Assembly: GCA_902548405.1 (NCBI GenBank)
Contig: CACCRN010000003.1
Coordinates: forward strand, 62,001 to 126,000
Source: an uncultured Pelagibacteraceae bacterium
GTDB lineage: Bacteria; Pseudomonadota; Alphaproteobacteria; Pelagibacterales; Pelagibacteraceae
DNA: 64,000 nucleotides
Direction: 5' to 3'
A program made the translations under genes and the position numbers. Below the pieces are notes generated by a model. It saw only the letters and a program-made list of their open reading frames with translations, searched no databases and was not told where the DNA came from. How positions within the stretch are numbered: the first letter of the stretch is position 1; each line of letters opens with the position of its first letter. Below, piece after piece: positions 49,014-57,578 of this stretch.

Positions 49014-50435
49014 TTATTTTTTCTTCAGAGATTGAAATGCATCCAATGCAGCAGCTCTTGCTTTTTCATGAATAACTATTGGTTGTGGATAGTCTTTACC
49101 TATAATTGTTTTAATAGCCTCTTGATATTTGATTTCCATTTCCCAAGGTTTGTGAATAAATTTTGCAGGAACTTTATTTAATTCAGGAACCCATTTTTTT
49201 ACATAAATTCCCTCCTTATCAAATTTTTCACCCTGAAGAATAGGATTAAAAATTCTAAAGTATGGCGCAGCATCAGCTCCACAGCCTGCAACCCATTGCC
49301 ATTGTGCTACATTATTAGCTTTATTAAAATCAAGTAAGCAGTTTCTAAAATGCTTCTCTCCCTCTACCCAATTAATTCTCAAATGTTTTACTAAAAAGGA
49401 TCCAACGACCATTCTTATTCTATTATGCATCCATCCAGTTTCGTATAATTCTCTCATACCAGCATCAACTATCGGATAACCTGTCATACCTTTTTTCCAT
49501 GCTTTTAAAAATTTTTCATTTTTAGCCCATGGGAATTTATCAAATTCTTTTCTAAAGTTGCCTTTTAGGAATTCAGGAAAATAATTAATTAGACTATGAG
49601 AAAATTCTCTCCAACCAAGTTCATTTATATATTTTCTATATCCTATTCCTTTTGATTTTAGCTCACTACACTTTTTCCAAATTGTATTCACATGAATTTG
49701 ACCAAATTTTAAATATGGGGATAACCTAGAAGTACCATTTATAGAAGGAATATCTCTATTAGTCCCATAATCTTTAATTTTATTTTCTAATAAATCTTTT
49801 AAAATTTTTTGAGAATCATTTTCAGAAACTTTCCAATATTTATCAAATTTTTCATACCATTTTTTATTTGGTAAAATATTTTTGAGATCTAGAGAATTCT
49901 TAAAAAAATTGATGGCTTTAGTTTTTTTTTTTATAGTGTAATTTTTACTCGGTGGTTGATTTAAATAAATTTGTTCAGCAGTTCTCCAGAAAGGTGTAAA
50001 TACTTTAAATGGTGTACCATCATTTTTAGTTACTTCTTGAAATTCATTTAAAATATTTCCTTTGAAATATTTATATTCTATTTCATTTTTAATAAATAGA
50101 TCTCTTATTTTTTTTCCTTTAGATATAACATCTGGTTCATAAATTTTATTCCAATAGATACATACATCATTTTTTTTTTTAAGCTTTGAAAAAATATCTA
50201 ACTCATCACCTTTTAAAATTTCTAGATTGATTTTAAATTTTGAAAGTTCTGTTTTTATTGATTCTAATGATTTAAATAACCACCATTTCTGAGCTTCTCT
50301 TTTGTTATCAAATTCATTATTGTTATAAATATATAACGCAATCACATTCTCATGATTATTAGTTGCAAAGGAAAGAGCTGGATTATTATCAATTCTAAAA
50401 TCTTCTCTAATCCAAAATATTCCAGTGCTTTTCAT
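49014..50435 (-). CDS. phrB: Deoxyribodipyrimidine photolyase
   Basis: GIFWIREDFRIDNNPAL, SRLSPYLKFGQI, GMTGYPIVDAGMRELYETGWMHNRIRM, NNVAQWQWVAGCGADAAPYFRIFNP. Confidence 0.92.
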   Translation of the reverse strand: MKSTGIFWIREDFRIDNNPALSFATNNHENVIALYIYNNNEFDNKREAQKWWLFKSLESIKTELSKFKINLEILKGDELDIFSKLKKKNDVCIYWNKIYEPDVISKGKKIRDLFIKNEIEYKYFKGNILNEFQEVTKNDGTPFKVFTPFWRTAEQIYLNQPPSKNYTIKKKTKAINFFKNSLDLKNILPNKKWYEKFDKYWKVSENDSQKILKDLLENKIKDYGTNRDIPSINGTSRLSPYLKFGQIHVNTIWKKCSELKSKGIGYRKYINELGWREFSHSLINYFPEFLKGNFRKEFDKFPWAKNEKFLKAWKKGMTGYPIVDAGMRELYETGWMHNRIRMVVGSFLVKHLRINWVEGEKHFRNCLLDFNKANNVAQWQWVAGCGADAAPYFRIFNPILQGEKFDKEGIYVKKWVPELNKVPAKFIHKPWEMEIKYQEAIKTIIGKDYPQPIVIHEKARAAALDAFQSLKKK

Positions 50436-50440
50436 TATAA

Positions 50441-51571
50441 TTATTTTTGATTTACTAATTTTTGATACATTTCTTGATCGGTATCGCCCTCACAACCAAA
50501 AATTAATACATTAGAATTTTCATTAAGATCAATTTTTGTCTTAATTGCTTCATCTTCACAGCTTGCAATTAAACTAATTACACCTGGTGCAGCATTTTCA
50601 CCTGCAATTATACTCTCTTCACTAAAGCTTGCATTTCCAAGTAATTTCATAGTTTTAGCGATATCATCATCCGGTAAACTTATACAGTGTTTAACTGAGT
50701 TTTTTAAGATTTCCCATGGCACAAGTGACACTTCTCCACATGACATTCCTCCCATTAAACTTTCTCTTTTAATATCAATTTTTTCTATCTTTCCAGTTTT
50801 AATGCTTTCCATAACGCAAGCCGCACTATCAGGTTCCACAACAATTATTGTTGGAATATTATTCAGATATCTTGCTATTCCAGCTACCATTGCACCAGCC
50901 ATGCCTCCAACTCCAGCTTGTAAAATAATATGAGAAATTTTATCATTATTAATTTGTTCAGCTATTTCCTTCATCATGACTGAATAACCAGCCATTGTAT
51001 ATTTAGGTACCAGAATATAATCTTTCCAAGCAACATCCTGAACAATTTGCCAATTATTTTCTGTAGATTGTTTTATGCATTCAATTAAAGAATTTTCATA
51101 ATTGCCTTTAACTTTTATAACTTCTGCACCAAGTGCTTCCATTGCTTTGCCTCTTGCATCGCTTACAAATTCACTTATAAAAATTTTGCATTTTAAACCT
51201 AATCTTTTTGCACCCCAAGCAACAGACCTACCATGGTTTCCAGCTGTAGCGGTCGCTACGACAATTTCTTTATTTCCTTTGGTAACTTTTTCAACAGCAT
51301 AAGCTCCTCCTAGAGCTTTGAAGGATTTTAAATTAAATCTTTTGTTTTCGTCTTTATAAAAAATATTTTTTAAATTTAATTCTTTAGTTAATTTGTTTAA
51401 TTTTACTAAGGGTGTAGGGGAGTATCCTTCCCATTTTGAAATAGAGTTGTAAGCATCATCTATATCCGTTGAGGTTAATGAGCTTAAGATTTGATCTCTA
51501 TTAAATGAATATTTATTATTATTTGCAAATTCAGTCAATTTCCATTGATGACCGTTTGATAAAATCCCCAT
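50441..51571 (-). CDS. Diaminopropionate ammonia-lyase-like PLP enzyme
   Basis: KDENKRFNLKSFKALGGAYA (PLP Lys), ATATAGNHGRSVAWGAKRLG, GVGGMAGAM; resembles the DpaL/YgeX family. Confidence 0.75.
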   Translation of the reverse strand: MGILSNGHQWKLTEFANNNKYSFNRDQILSSLTSTDIDDAYNSISKWEGYSPTPLVKLNKLTKELNLKNIFYKDENKRFNLKSFKALGGAYAVEKVTKGNKEIVVATATAGNHGRSVAWGAKRLGLKCKIFISEFVSDARGKAMEALGAEVIKVKGNYENSLIECIKQSTENNWQIVQDVAWKDYILVPKYTMAGYSVMMKEIAEQINNDKISHIILQAGVGGMAGAMVAGIARYLNNIPTIIVVEPDSAACVMESIKTGKIEKIDIKRESLMGGMSCGEVSLVPWEILKNSVKHCISLPDDDIAKTMKLLGNASFSEESIIAGENAAPGVISLIASCEDEAIKTKIDLNENSNVLIFGCEGDTDQEMYQKLVNQK

Positions 51572-51574
51572 AAA

Positions 51575-52900
51575 CTAACAATCCAATGTGTTATCTCTTT
51601 CCCATTTTGTAACTGCTTTGGATTTATCAAAACTTTCTTTAGATTTAAATTCTTTTATTTCTGTATCTCTTAATTTTATATAACTTGAAATAACATCTAG
51701 TCCAAAAGCATCGTTCATACTTTTATTATTTTTTAATTGAGAAAGTGATTGATCTAACTCATCTGGTAATTTTGGTAAGTCAGGATATTTAGCAAAGTCT
51801 TCATACATATTACAATGTAAAGGATTGCCTGGATTGATTTTATTTTTAATACCATCTAAGCCAGCAGCCAAAATACTAGCTTGTAATAAATATGGATTAG
51901 CAGATCCATCCATTAATCTTAATTCAAACCTTCCTGGATCAGGAATTCTAATCATATGTGTTCGGTTGTTTCCAGTGTAAGAAATACTACTTGGTGACCA
52001 TGATGCTCCAGATTTTGTAGGTGGTGCATTAATTCTTCTATAGCTATTAATTGTTGGATTAAAAAATGCTGATAACGATGATGCATTTTTAATTACCCCA
52101 CCTAAGAAATTATATGCAATTTTACTCAATCCAAGTTTATCAGACTTATCTAGAAACCTATTTTTCTTACCTTGCCAAACTGATACATGAGCATGACACC
52201 CATTACCTGTTAAATTATTAAATGGTTTAGGCATGAATGTTGCTCTTAATCCATGTTTTTCAGCAATTGTTTTTACCATGTATTTAAAAAAGGTATGTCT
52301 GTCTGCAGTTTCTAAGCAGTCAGAGTAATCCCAATTCATTTCAAACTGTCCGTTTGCGTCCTCATGGTCATTTTGATAAGGACCCCATCCCATTTGAATC
52401 ATACAGTCACAAATTTCTTTAATTAAATCATATCTTCTCATCAATGCAGATTGATCATAACAAGGTTTTGATTGAGTGTCTCTTGGATCTGCAATTGTCT
52501 CTCCATCAGGTGATATTAAAAAATATTCACATTCAACACCTGACTTCATTGTTAAATTTTGTTTTTTAAGTTTTTTAATTTGATTTTTTAACATTACTCT
52601 TGGCGAGGCTTGCACCGGTTTACCATTCATCCATAAATCAGATGCTAACCATCCGACTTCTTTATTCCATGGTAATTGAATCAAGCTATCAGGATCAGGG
52701 ATCCCAAACATGTCAGAGTCTGCTGGTGTCATATCTAGCCATGCCGCAAAACCAGCAAAACCAGCACCTGCAGTTTGCATTTCTTTGATTGCATGAGCTG
52801 GAACAAGTTTTGATCTTAAAACTCCAAAAAGATCGACAAAGCTAATTAAAAAATATTTAATTTTTTTTTGTTTTGCAATTTTAAATAAGTTTTTAGCCAT
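51575..52900 (-). CDS. Glutamine synthetase family, gamma-glutamylmethylamide synthetase (GMAS)-like
   Basis: YFLISFVDLFGVLRSKLVPAHAI, AGFAAWLDMTPADSDMFGIPDPDSLIQLPW, VECEYFLI, FNNLTGNGCHAHVS, RFELRLMDGSANPYL. Confidence 0.6.
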   Translation of the reverse strand: MAKNLFKIAKQKKIKYFLISFVDLFGVLRSKLVPAHAIKEMQTAGAGFAGFAAWLDMTPADSDMFGIPDPDSLIQLPWNKEVGWLASDLWMNGKPVQASPRVMLKNQIKKLKKQNLTMKSGVECEYFLISPDGETIADPRDTQSKPCYDQSALMRRYDLIKEICDCMIQMGWGPYQNDHEDANGQFEMNWDYSDCLETADRHTFFKYMVKTIAEKHGLRATFMPKPFNNLTGNGCHAHVSVWQGKKNRFLDKSDKLGLSKIAYNFLGGVIKNASSLSAFFNPTINSYRRINAPPTKSGASWSPSSISYTGNNRTHMIRIPDPGRFELRLMDGSANPYLLQASILAAGLDGIKNKINPGNPLHCNMYEDFAKYPDLPKLPDELDQSLSQLKNNKSMNDAFGLDVISSYIKLRDTEIKEFKSKESFDKSKAVTKWERDNTLDC

Positions 52901-52917
52901 TAACTAGCTTAACATAA

Positions 52918-53067
52918 TTATTTAAAAAAAGATAAGATTGTTTCTTTATAATAAATTAGATTTACAACTATAATAATTATTATTGCTAAAATCACACCGT
53001 ATTTAGCTTTTGGAAATGCAACTCCCCTCATTTTTGAGGGTCTTAATTCTTCATTTTCATCTGTCAT
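52918..53067 (-). CDS. 49-aa single-TM small protein, unannotated
   Basis: Reading of minus strand: MTDENEELRPSKMRGVAFPKAKYGVILAIIIIIVVNLIYYKETILSFFK*; below ORF-track cut-off. Confidence 0.55.
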   Translation of the reverse strand: MTDENEELRPSKMRGVAFPKAKYGVILAIIIIIVVNLIYYKETILSFFK

Positions 53068-53084
53068 AAAAAAATTAAATTAAA

Positions 53085-53111
53085 AAGGGCGCTATTAATT
53101 AAAACAGCGCC
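53085..53111 (-). terminator. Intrinsic terminator downstream of the amt / 76-aa ORF unit
   Basis: GGGCGCT ... AGCGCCC inverted repeat followed on the minus strand by a T-rich run (coordinates approximate). Confidence 0.75.
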
Positions 53112-53127
53112 CAAATTTTTATTTTAA

Positions 53128-53358
53128 TTACCAATCGGTAATATTGCTTTTATGATCATTAGCACCATGTCTCTTCTTTGCTAATCTTGAAAGTTCATCA
53201 CTTTCAGATTTTGCAGTTAAGACGTGCCAACCAATCCATAAAATTATAGCAATGATTACCAGTATACCTTCACTAGATCCAGCACCAGGGTAAACAGCAC
53301 CAACTACTTCTTCAGCTGGCTTGTTAAGGTGATCTATCCAGTTTGTTACTGTAGCCAT
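53128..53358 (-). CDS. 76-aa single-TM small protein directly downstream of amt
   Basis: MATVTNWIDHLNKPAEEVVGAVYPGAGSSEGILVIIAIILWIGWHVLTAKSESDELSRLAKKRHG...; 11-nt gap to amt. Confidence 0.75.
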   Translation of the reverse strand: MATVTNWIDHLNKPAEEVVGAVYPGAGSSEGILVIIAIILWIGWHVLTAKSESDELSRLAKKRHGANDHKSNITDW

Positions 53359-53369
53359 ATATTTCTCCT

Positions 53370-54770
53370 TTACCTGGTTGCAGATGAAACTGCTTTTTCA
53401 TCTTCTTTAGCAGCCTCCATCATTTCATAATCTAGTCCAGCTATTTCTACTTCTCGAGGGATTCTTAATTTACCCATACCGTGAAGCACTTTAGCTATGA
53501 CATAGCCTGGTATTAGTCCAAGAACAACAAACATAATTATTGCTCCGATGAACTGTCCAAGAGGATTGATTGTTGCATAAGTAGTTCCATCCCACATAGC
53601 ACCCACACTGTAACCAGATGAAGGGTAGCCCCATAAAACAAAACCACAAATTACAAGACCAACAAATCCCGCATAACCGTGAACTGCTACTGCACCAACT
53701 GCATCATCGATTTTGAACTTTCGTTCAACCCAGTAATGTAGTTTGTATGCAATCACAACACCGATCATACCAATGATCATTGATTGAATTGGATGATATA
53801 AGTCATTTCCAGCTGAAGCACAGATAACACCTGCTAGTCCACTAGAGTATGTCCAGAAAGGATCACCTTTAGCAATCCAATATCCGGCCAGTAATCCTCC
53901 TGATAATGACATCAAGAAGTTAAAGGTAATACCACTAAGTGTAGTAGGAGTTACGTAAATGTTTGTAGCTGTCCAATAAGATATACCCTCCATCCCATAT
54001 TCTGGACCTAAGTCGAAAATTGGAATGTTACATGCAGCATAAAATCCCCAGAAACCAGTATAAATTAAAAATAATCCAACTGTTACCAACCAAGGATTTC
54101 TAGGCCCTATATTTCTAGGTTCACCACTTGATGAGAATTTTCCAATTCTTGGACCTAAAACCACAAGAACACCTAAAGCAAATCCACCTGCAATTGCGTG
54201 AATTACTCCTGATGCATATGCATCATGATATCCTAAAAGTTTTAACATCCATCCATCAAAGTGCCATCCCCAAGCAGCATCAATTGTCCAAAATACAGAT
54301 CCGATTGCAATTGCTAGAATACCAAATGCAAAAGTTGTAATTCTTTCAATGATTGCTCCTGAAACGATAGAAGCAGCTGTCCAAGAAAACAGAAGGAAAG
54401 CAGCCCAGAAGACACCAGAAATGTGATCTCCTAGATTGATTGCCATAAGTTCACTTGTAGCTGTATACCAAGTAGCACTAAACGCAGACTCATCTGTGAT
54501 TAGAGCAGTACTCTCATTCATTATTGAAGGCGCTAATCCAGGTCCTGTTGGAAAAGCCCAGTAAATCCACCAACCAAATAAAAACCAAGTTACTGTTACC
54601 AAAGGTATCAGCATTGTGTTTTTCATAAGAGTATGTTGATGGTGTTTGTATCGAGAAGCTCCAACTTCATACATACAGAATCCAACGTGAATTAAGAACA
54701 TCAGCACCACTGTTACCCAGTAGTAGAACTCTGTAAATATGGTAGTAAGAGCAGCTAACTGATCAGTCAT
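53370..54770 (-). CDS. amt: Ammonium transporter
   Basis: 466 aa, Amt-type multi-TM protein; MFLIHVGFCMYEVGASRYKH, HAIAGGFALGVLVVLGPRIGKF, VAVHGYAGFVG. Confidence 0.85.
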   Translation of the reverse strand: MTDQLAALTTIFTEFYYWVTVVLMFLIHVGFCMYEVGASRYKHHQHTLMKNTMLIPLVTVTWFLFGWWIYWAFPTGPGLAPSIMNESTALITDESAFSATWYTATSELMAINLGDHISGVFWAAFLLFSWTAASIVSGAIIERITTFAFGILAIAIGSVFWTIDAAWGWHFDGWMLKLLGYHDAYASGVIHAIAGGFALGVLVVLGPRIGKFSSSGEPRNIGPRNPWLVTVGLFLIYTGFWGFYAACNIPIFDLGPEYGMEGISYWTATNIYVTPTTLSGITFNFLMSLSGGLLAGYWIAKGDPFWTYSSGLAGVICASAGNDLYHPIQSMIIGMIGVVIAYKLHYWVERKFKIDDAVGAVAVHGYAGFVGLVICGFVLWGYPSSGYSVGAMWDGTTYATINPLGQFIGAIIMFVVLGLIPGYVIAKVLHGMGKLRIPREVEIAGLDYEMMEAAKEDEKAVSSATR

Positions 54771-54772
54771 AT

Positions 54773-54839
54773 TCTCTCTCCATATTTGTTATCCTAAACC
54801 CTATAAAATTATTAGGTTACTTACAAATATAAAGAGAGA
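54773..54839 (-). promoter_or_regulatory. Structured amt leader RNA: 17-bp helix sequestering the Shine-Dalgarno
   Basis: On the minus strand UCUCUCUUUAUAUUUGU (54839-54823) pairs with ACAAAUAUGGAGAGAGA (54789-54773), all 17 positions paired including two U-G wobbles; SD GGAG lies in the 3' strand. Confidence 0.6.
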
Positions 54840-54871
54840 CTAAAAACCTAGTGTGGTCACTAGGTTTTTAG
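54840..54871. terminator. Perfect inverted repeat between the glutamate-synthase-like operon and amt
   Basis: CTAAAAACCTAGTG TGGT CACTAGGTTTTTAG, 14-bp perfect stem with 4-nt loop. Confidence 0.8.
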
Positions 54872-54897
54872 AATTTAAATCAACTATTGATTGTTAT

Positions 54898-55311
54898 TTA
54901 AAATTTTAGGTATGCTTTTTTCAAATCAACAAGAGGATGTTTTGGAGACATTTGAAACTTAACCAGAAGCTCTCTTGCAATCATGTCTCTGTCTTGTTGA
55001 TTGTTAGGAAGTTTAATTGATTTTGGAATTGTTACCCATCCATTTGCATTTCTGCAAAACACTGCAGGTCTTCCTTCTTCGTAACCCATGTGTACATCTT
55101 CCAACCAATTTAAATCATCCCATCCCATTGCCTCAATATATTTTTTTAAGAATGGAGTTATTTTTTTATAATCAGGCAACAGGTTGACGTCGTATCTATA
55201 ACCAATCGACTGGCCTATCATTTTTTCTCTAGCAGTTTGTTTTTTTACTCCAAACTTAACTTTTGAAACTTTAGCTTTCGATTTAGTTTTTTTAGTTTTC
55301 TTTTTAGCCAT
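54898..55311 (-). CDS. 137-aa protein of unknown function with Lys-rich N-terminus
   Basis: MAKKKTKKTKSKAKVSKVKFGVKKQ... then a compact domain (YKKITPFLKKYIEAMGWDDLNWLEDVHMGYEEGRPAVFCRNANGWVTIP). Confidence 0.75.
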   Translation of the reverse strand: MAKKKTKKTKSKAKVSKVKFGVKKQTAREKMIGQSIGYRYDVNLLPDYKKITPFLKKYIEAMGWDDLNWLEDVHMGYEEGRPAVFCRNANGWVTIPKSIKLPNNQQDRDMIARELLVKFQMSPKHPLVDLKKAYLKF

Positions 55312-55320
55312 CGTTACCTC

Positions 55321-56724
55321 TTATATTTTATGATAGTTATCAACACCAACAGTGTAATTTGTACCTGCAAGTGGAACTTTCGCTAATGCAGAAGCTTCAG
55401 AAGTTAAAGCCGCTAAATCTTCTGGTTCTAACGAATGAATATTCGTCTTACCACAAGCTCTAGCTAATAATTGAGCTTCCAAAGTCATTGAGTGTAGATA
55501 GTTATATACTCTCAACGCTGCATCATCAGGATTTAATCTTGCTCTTAATTTTGGATCCTGAGTAGCAACACCAACTGGACATCTTCCAGTATGGCAGTGA
55601 TAACACTCTCCAGCTTTTACACCCATTTCTTTTTCGAAATCAGCTTCTGGAATATCTTTGTTGCAGTTAAGTGCAATCATTGATCCAGTACCAATAGCAA
55701 TTGCATCAGCTCCAAGAGCTAAAGCTTTAGCCATATCAGCACCATCTCTTACACCACCAGCGTAGATTAACGTTACTTTCCCAGTTTTACCCACATCATC
55801 AATTGCCCTTCTTGCTTCTCTAATAGCAGCAATGCCTGGAATTCCAGTGTTTGCAGCAGCAATGTGTGGTCCTGCTCCAGTAGATCCTTCCATACCATCT
55901 AAATAAATAGAGTCTGGATCACATTTTGCAGCCATACGCACATCATCATAAACTTTAGATGCACCAAGTTTTAACTGAATTGGAACTTTATTTTTCGTTA
56001 ATTGTCTTAACTCTTCAACTTTTAGAGCTAAATCATCTGGACCTAACCAGTCAGGGTGTCTTGCAGGTGATCTTTGGTCAATACCAGAAGGTAGTGATCT
56101 CATTTCTGCAACTTGGTCGGTTACTTTTTGACCCATTAAGTGTCCACCCATACCAACTTTTTGTCCTTGTCCAATAAATACTTCAATTCCATCAGCCAAT
56201 TGAGCGTGATGAGGATTAAAACCATATCTTGATTGAATACATTGGTAATACCATTTCTCTGAATATCTTCTCTCATCTGGTATCATTCCACCTTCACCTG
56301 AACAAGTAGCGCTTCCTGCCATAGTAGCTCCTCTTGCTAAAGCAGTTTTCGCTTCATATGAAAGTGCACCAAAACTCATTCCTGTAATGTAAACAGGTAT
56401 ATCTAATTCAATTGGGTTTTCACATCTTGGACCAATTACTGTTTTAGTTTCACATTTTTCTCTGTAACCTTCGATTACAAATCTTGTAAGCGTTCCAGGC
56501 AAAAATACCAAATCATCAAATGTTGGAATTTTTTTCATTAATGCCATTCCACGCATTCTGTATCTTCCTAATTGAGATTTGATGTGAATGTCGTCTATTA
56601 CTTCAGGAGTAAAAATAGCATTGTGTCCTAGTAGACTTTTATTTCTTTTACCTTCTTCATGAACATGAACGTCAGCTTTTCCACCAACGCCTTTACCATT
56701 CTTTTTACTTTTTTTCTTAGGCAT
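55321..56724 (-). CDS. FMN-binding glutamate synthase-like subunit (GlxD/MgsC-like)
   Basis: ITGMSFGALSYEAKTALARGA, GEGGMIPDERRY, QLKLGASKVYDDVRMAAKCDPDSIYLDGMEGSTGAGP, CYHCHTGRCPVGVATQDP. Confidence 0.88.
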   Translation of the reverse strand: MPKKKSKKNGKGVGGKADVHVHEEGKRNKSLLGHNAIFTPEVIDDIHIKSQLGRYRMRGMALMKKIPTFDDLVFLPGTLTRFVIEGYREKCETKTVIGPRCENPIELDIPVYITGMSFGALSYEAKTALARGATMAGSATCSGEGGMIPDERRYSEKWYYQCIQSRYGFNPHHAQLADGIEVFIGQGQKVGMGGHLMGQKVTDQVAEMRSLPSGIDQRSPARHPDWLGPDDLALKVEELRQLTKNKVPIQLKLGASKVYDDVRMAAKCDPDSIYLDGMEGSTGAGPHIAAANTGIPGIAAIREARRAIDDVGKTGKVTLIYAGGVRDGADMAKALALGADAIAIGTGSMIALNCNKDIPEADFEKEMGVKAGECYHCHTGRCPVGVATQDPKLRARLNPDDAALRVYNYLHSMTLEAQLLARACGKTNIHSLEPEDLAALTSEASALAKVPLAGTNYTVGVDNYHKI

Positions 56725-57578
56725 TAAATTGCTCCCTTCTTCTCTGTAGGTTCTAAATTATCGTAATTCCAAAGTTTTTTACCAGCTACAATTTTTTTCA
56801 TTTTACTGACGTCAAAATTTTCACCAATTTCAGCAACTTTTAATTTTCTTTTTAGCCAATCTTGGTCGCTTGCTGTTAATTCAGCATCTACAGCATCACT
56901 ACCATAAGATCCAATTTCTCCTCCTACGAATATTGTCCCATCGTACATTGAGTCGCCCAGGTTAATTCCTACATCTCCAAGAATTATTATTCTTCCTCTT
57001 TGCATCATAAAACCAGTAAAAGCACCAGCATCACCACCAATAATGATAGTTCCACCTTTCATATCAATACCAGTTCTAGCACCAACGCTACCTTTGCAGA
57101 TTAAATCTCCACCTCTGATTGCTGCACCAAAACAAGATCCAGCGTTTTTCTCAATTACAACTTTACCAGCCATCAAGTTTTCTGCACAAGACCAACCAAC
57201 TCTTCCATTGATTCTAACAATTGGTCCATCACACGAACCAATTCCAAAATAACCTAAACTTCCTTCAAAAATTAAATTTAATTTATTAAGGATACCCACA
57301 CCCAAACTATGTTTTCCTTGAGGGTTTTTGATTACAATTGTTCCGTAACCATGGCTCATTAAATTATCAATTTCTTTATTAGCCTCTGCAGCAGTCATAT
57401 CTTTAACATCAAGATCAGTTCTTTTGTTAAAGTCTACGTCATAAGTACCGAAGTAATAAAAATTCTCTGCCTCATCTGGGTTAAAAAATTTTTGTTGAGT
57501 TCTCCCTGTTAGAACTTCGGTATGCATACCCATTGATTGGGCTTTAGATTTTTTTGATACTGTTTTTAGATTTGCCAT
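56724..57578 (-). CDS. GXGXG-domain glutamate synthase-like subunit (GlxC/MgsB-like)
   Basis: GIGSCDGPIVRINGRVGWSCAENLMAGKVVIEKNAGSCFGAAIRGGDLICKGSVGARTGIDMKGGTIIIGGDAGAFTGFMMQ. Confidence 0.85.
   Translation of the reverse strand: MANLKTVSKKSKAQSMGMHTEVLTGRTQQKFFNPDEAENFYYFGTYDVDFNKRTDLDVKDMTAAEANKEIDNLMSHGYGTIVIKNPQGKHSLGVGILNKLNLIFEGSLGYFGIGSCDGPIVRINGRVGWSCAENLMAGKVVIEKNAGSCFGAAIRGGDLICKGSVGARTGIDMKGGTIIIGGDAGAFTGFMMQRGRIIILGDVGINLGDSMYDGTIFVGGEIGSYGSDAVDAELTASDQDWLKRKLKVAEIGENFDVSKMKKIVAGKKLWNYDNLEPTEKKGAI

Noticed and set aside
57043-57252. Plus-strand ORF opposite the GXGXG subunit
   Set aside because: Antisense image of Gly-rich repeat codons (Pro/Ile-rich peptide), no independent support.
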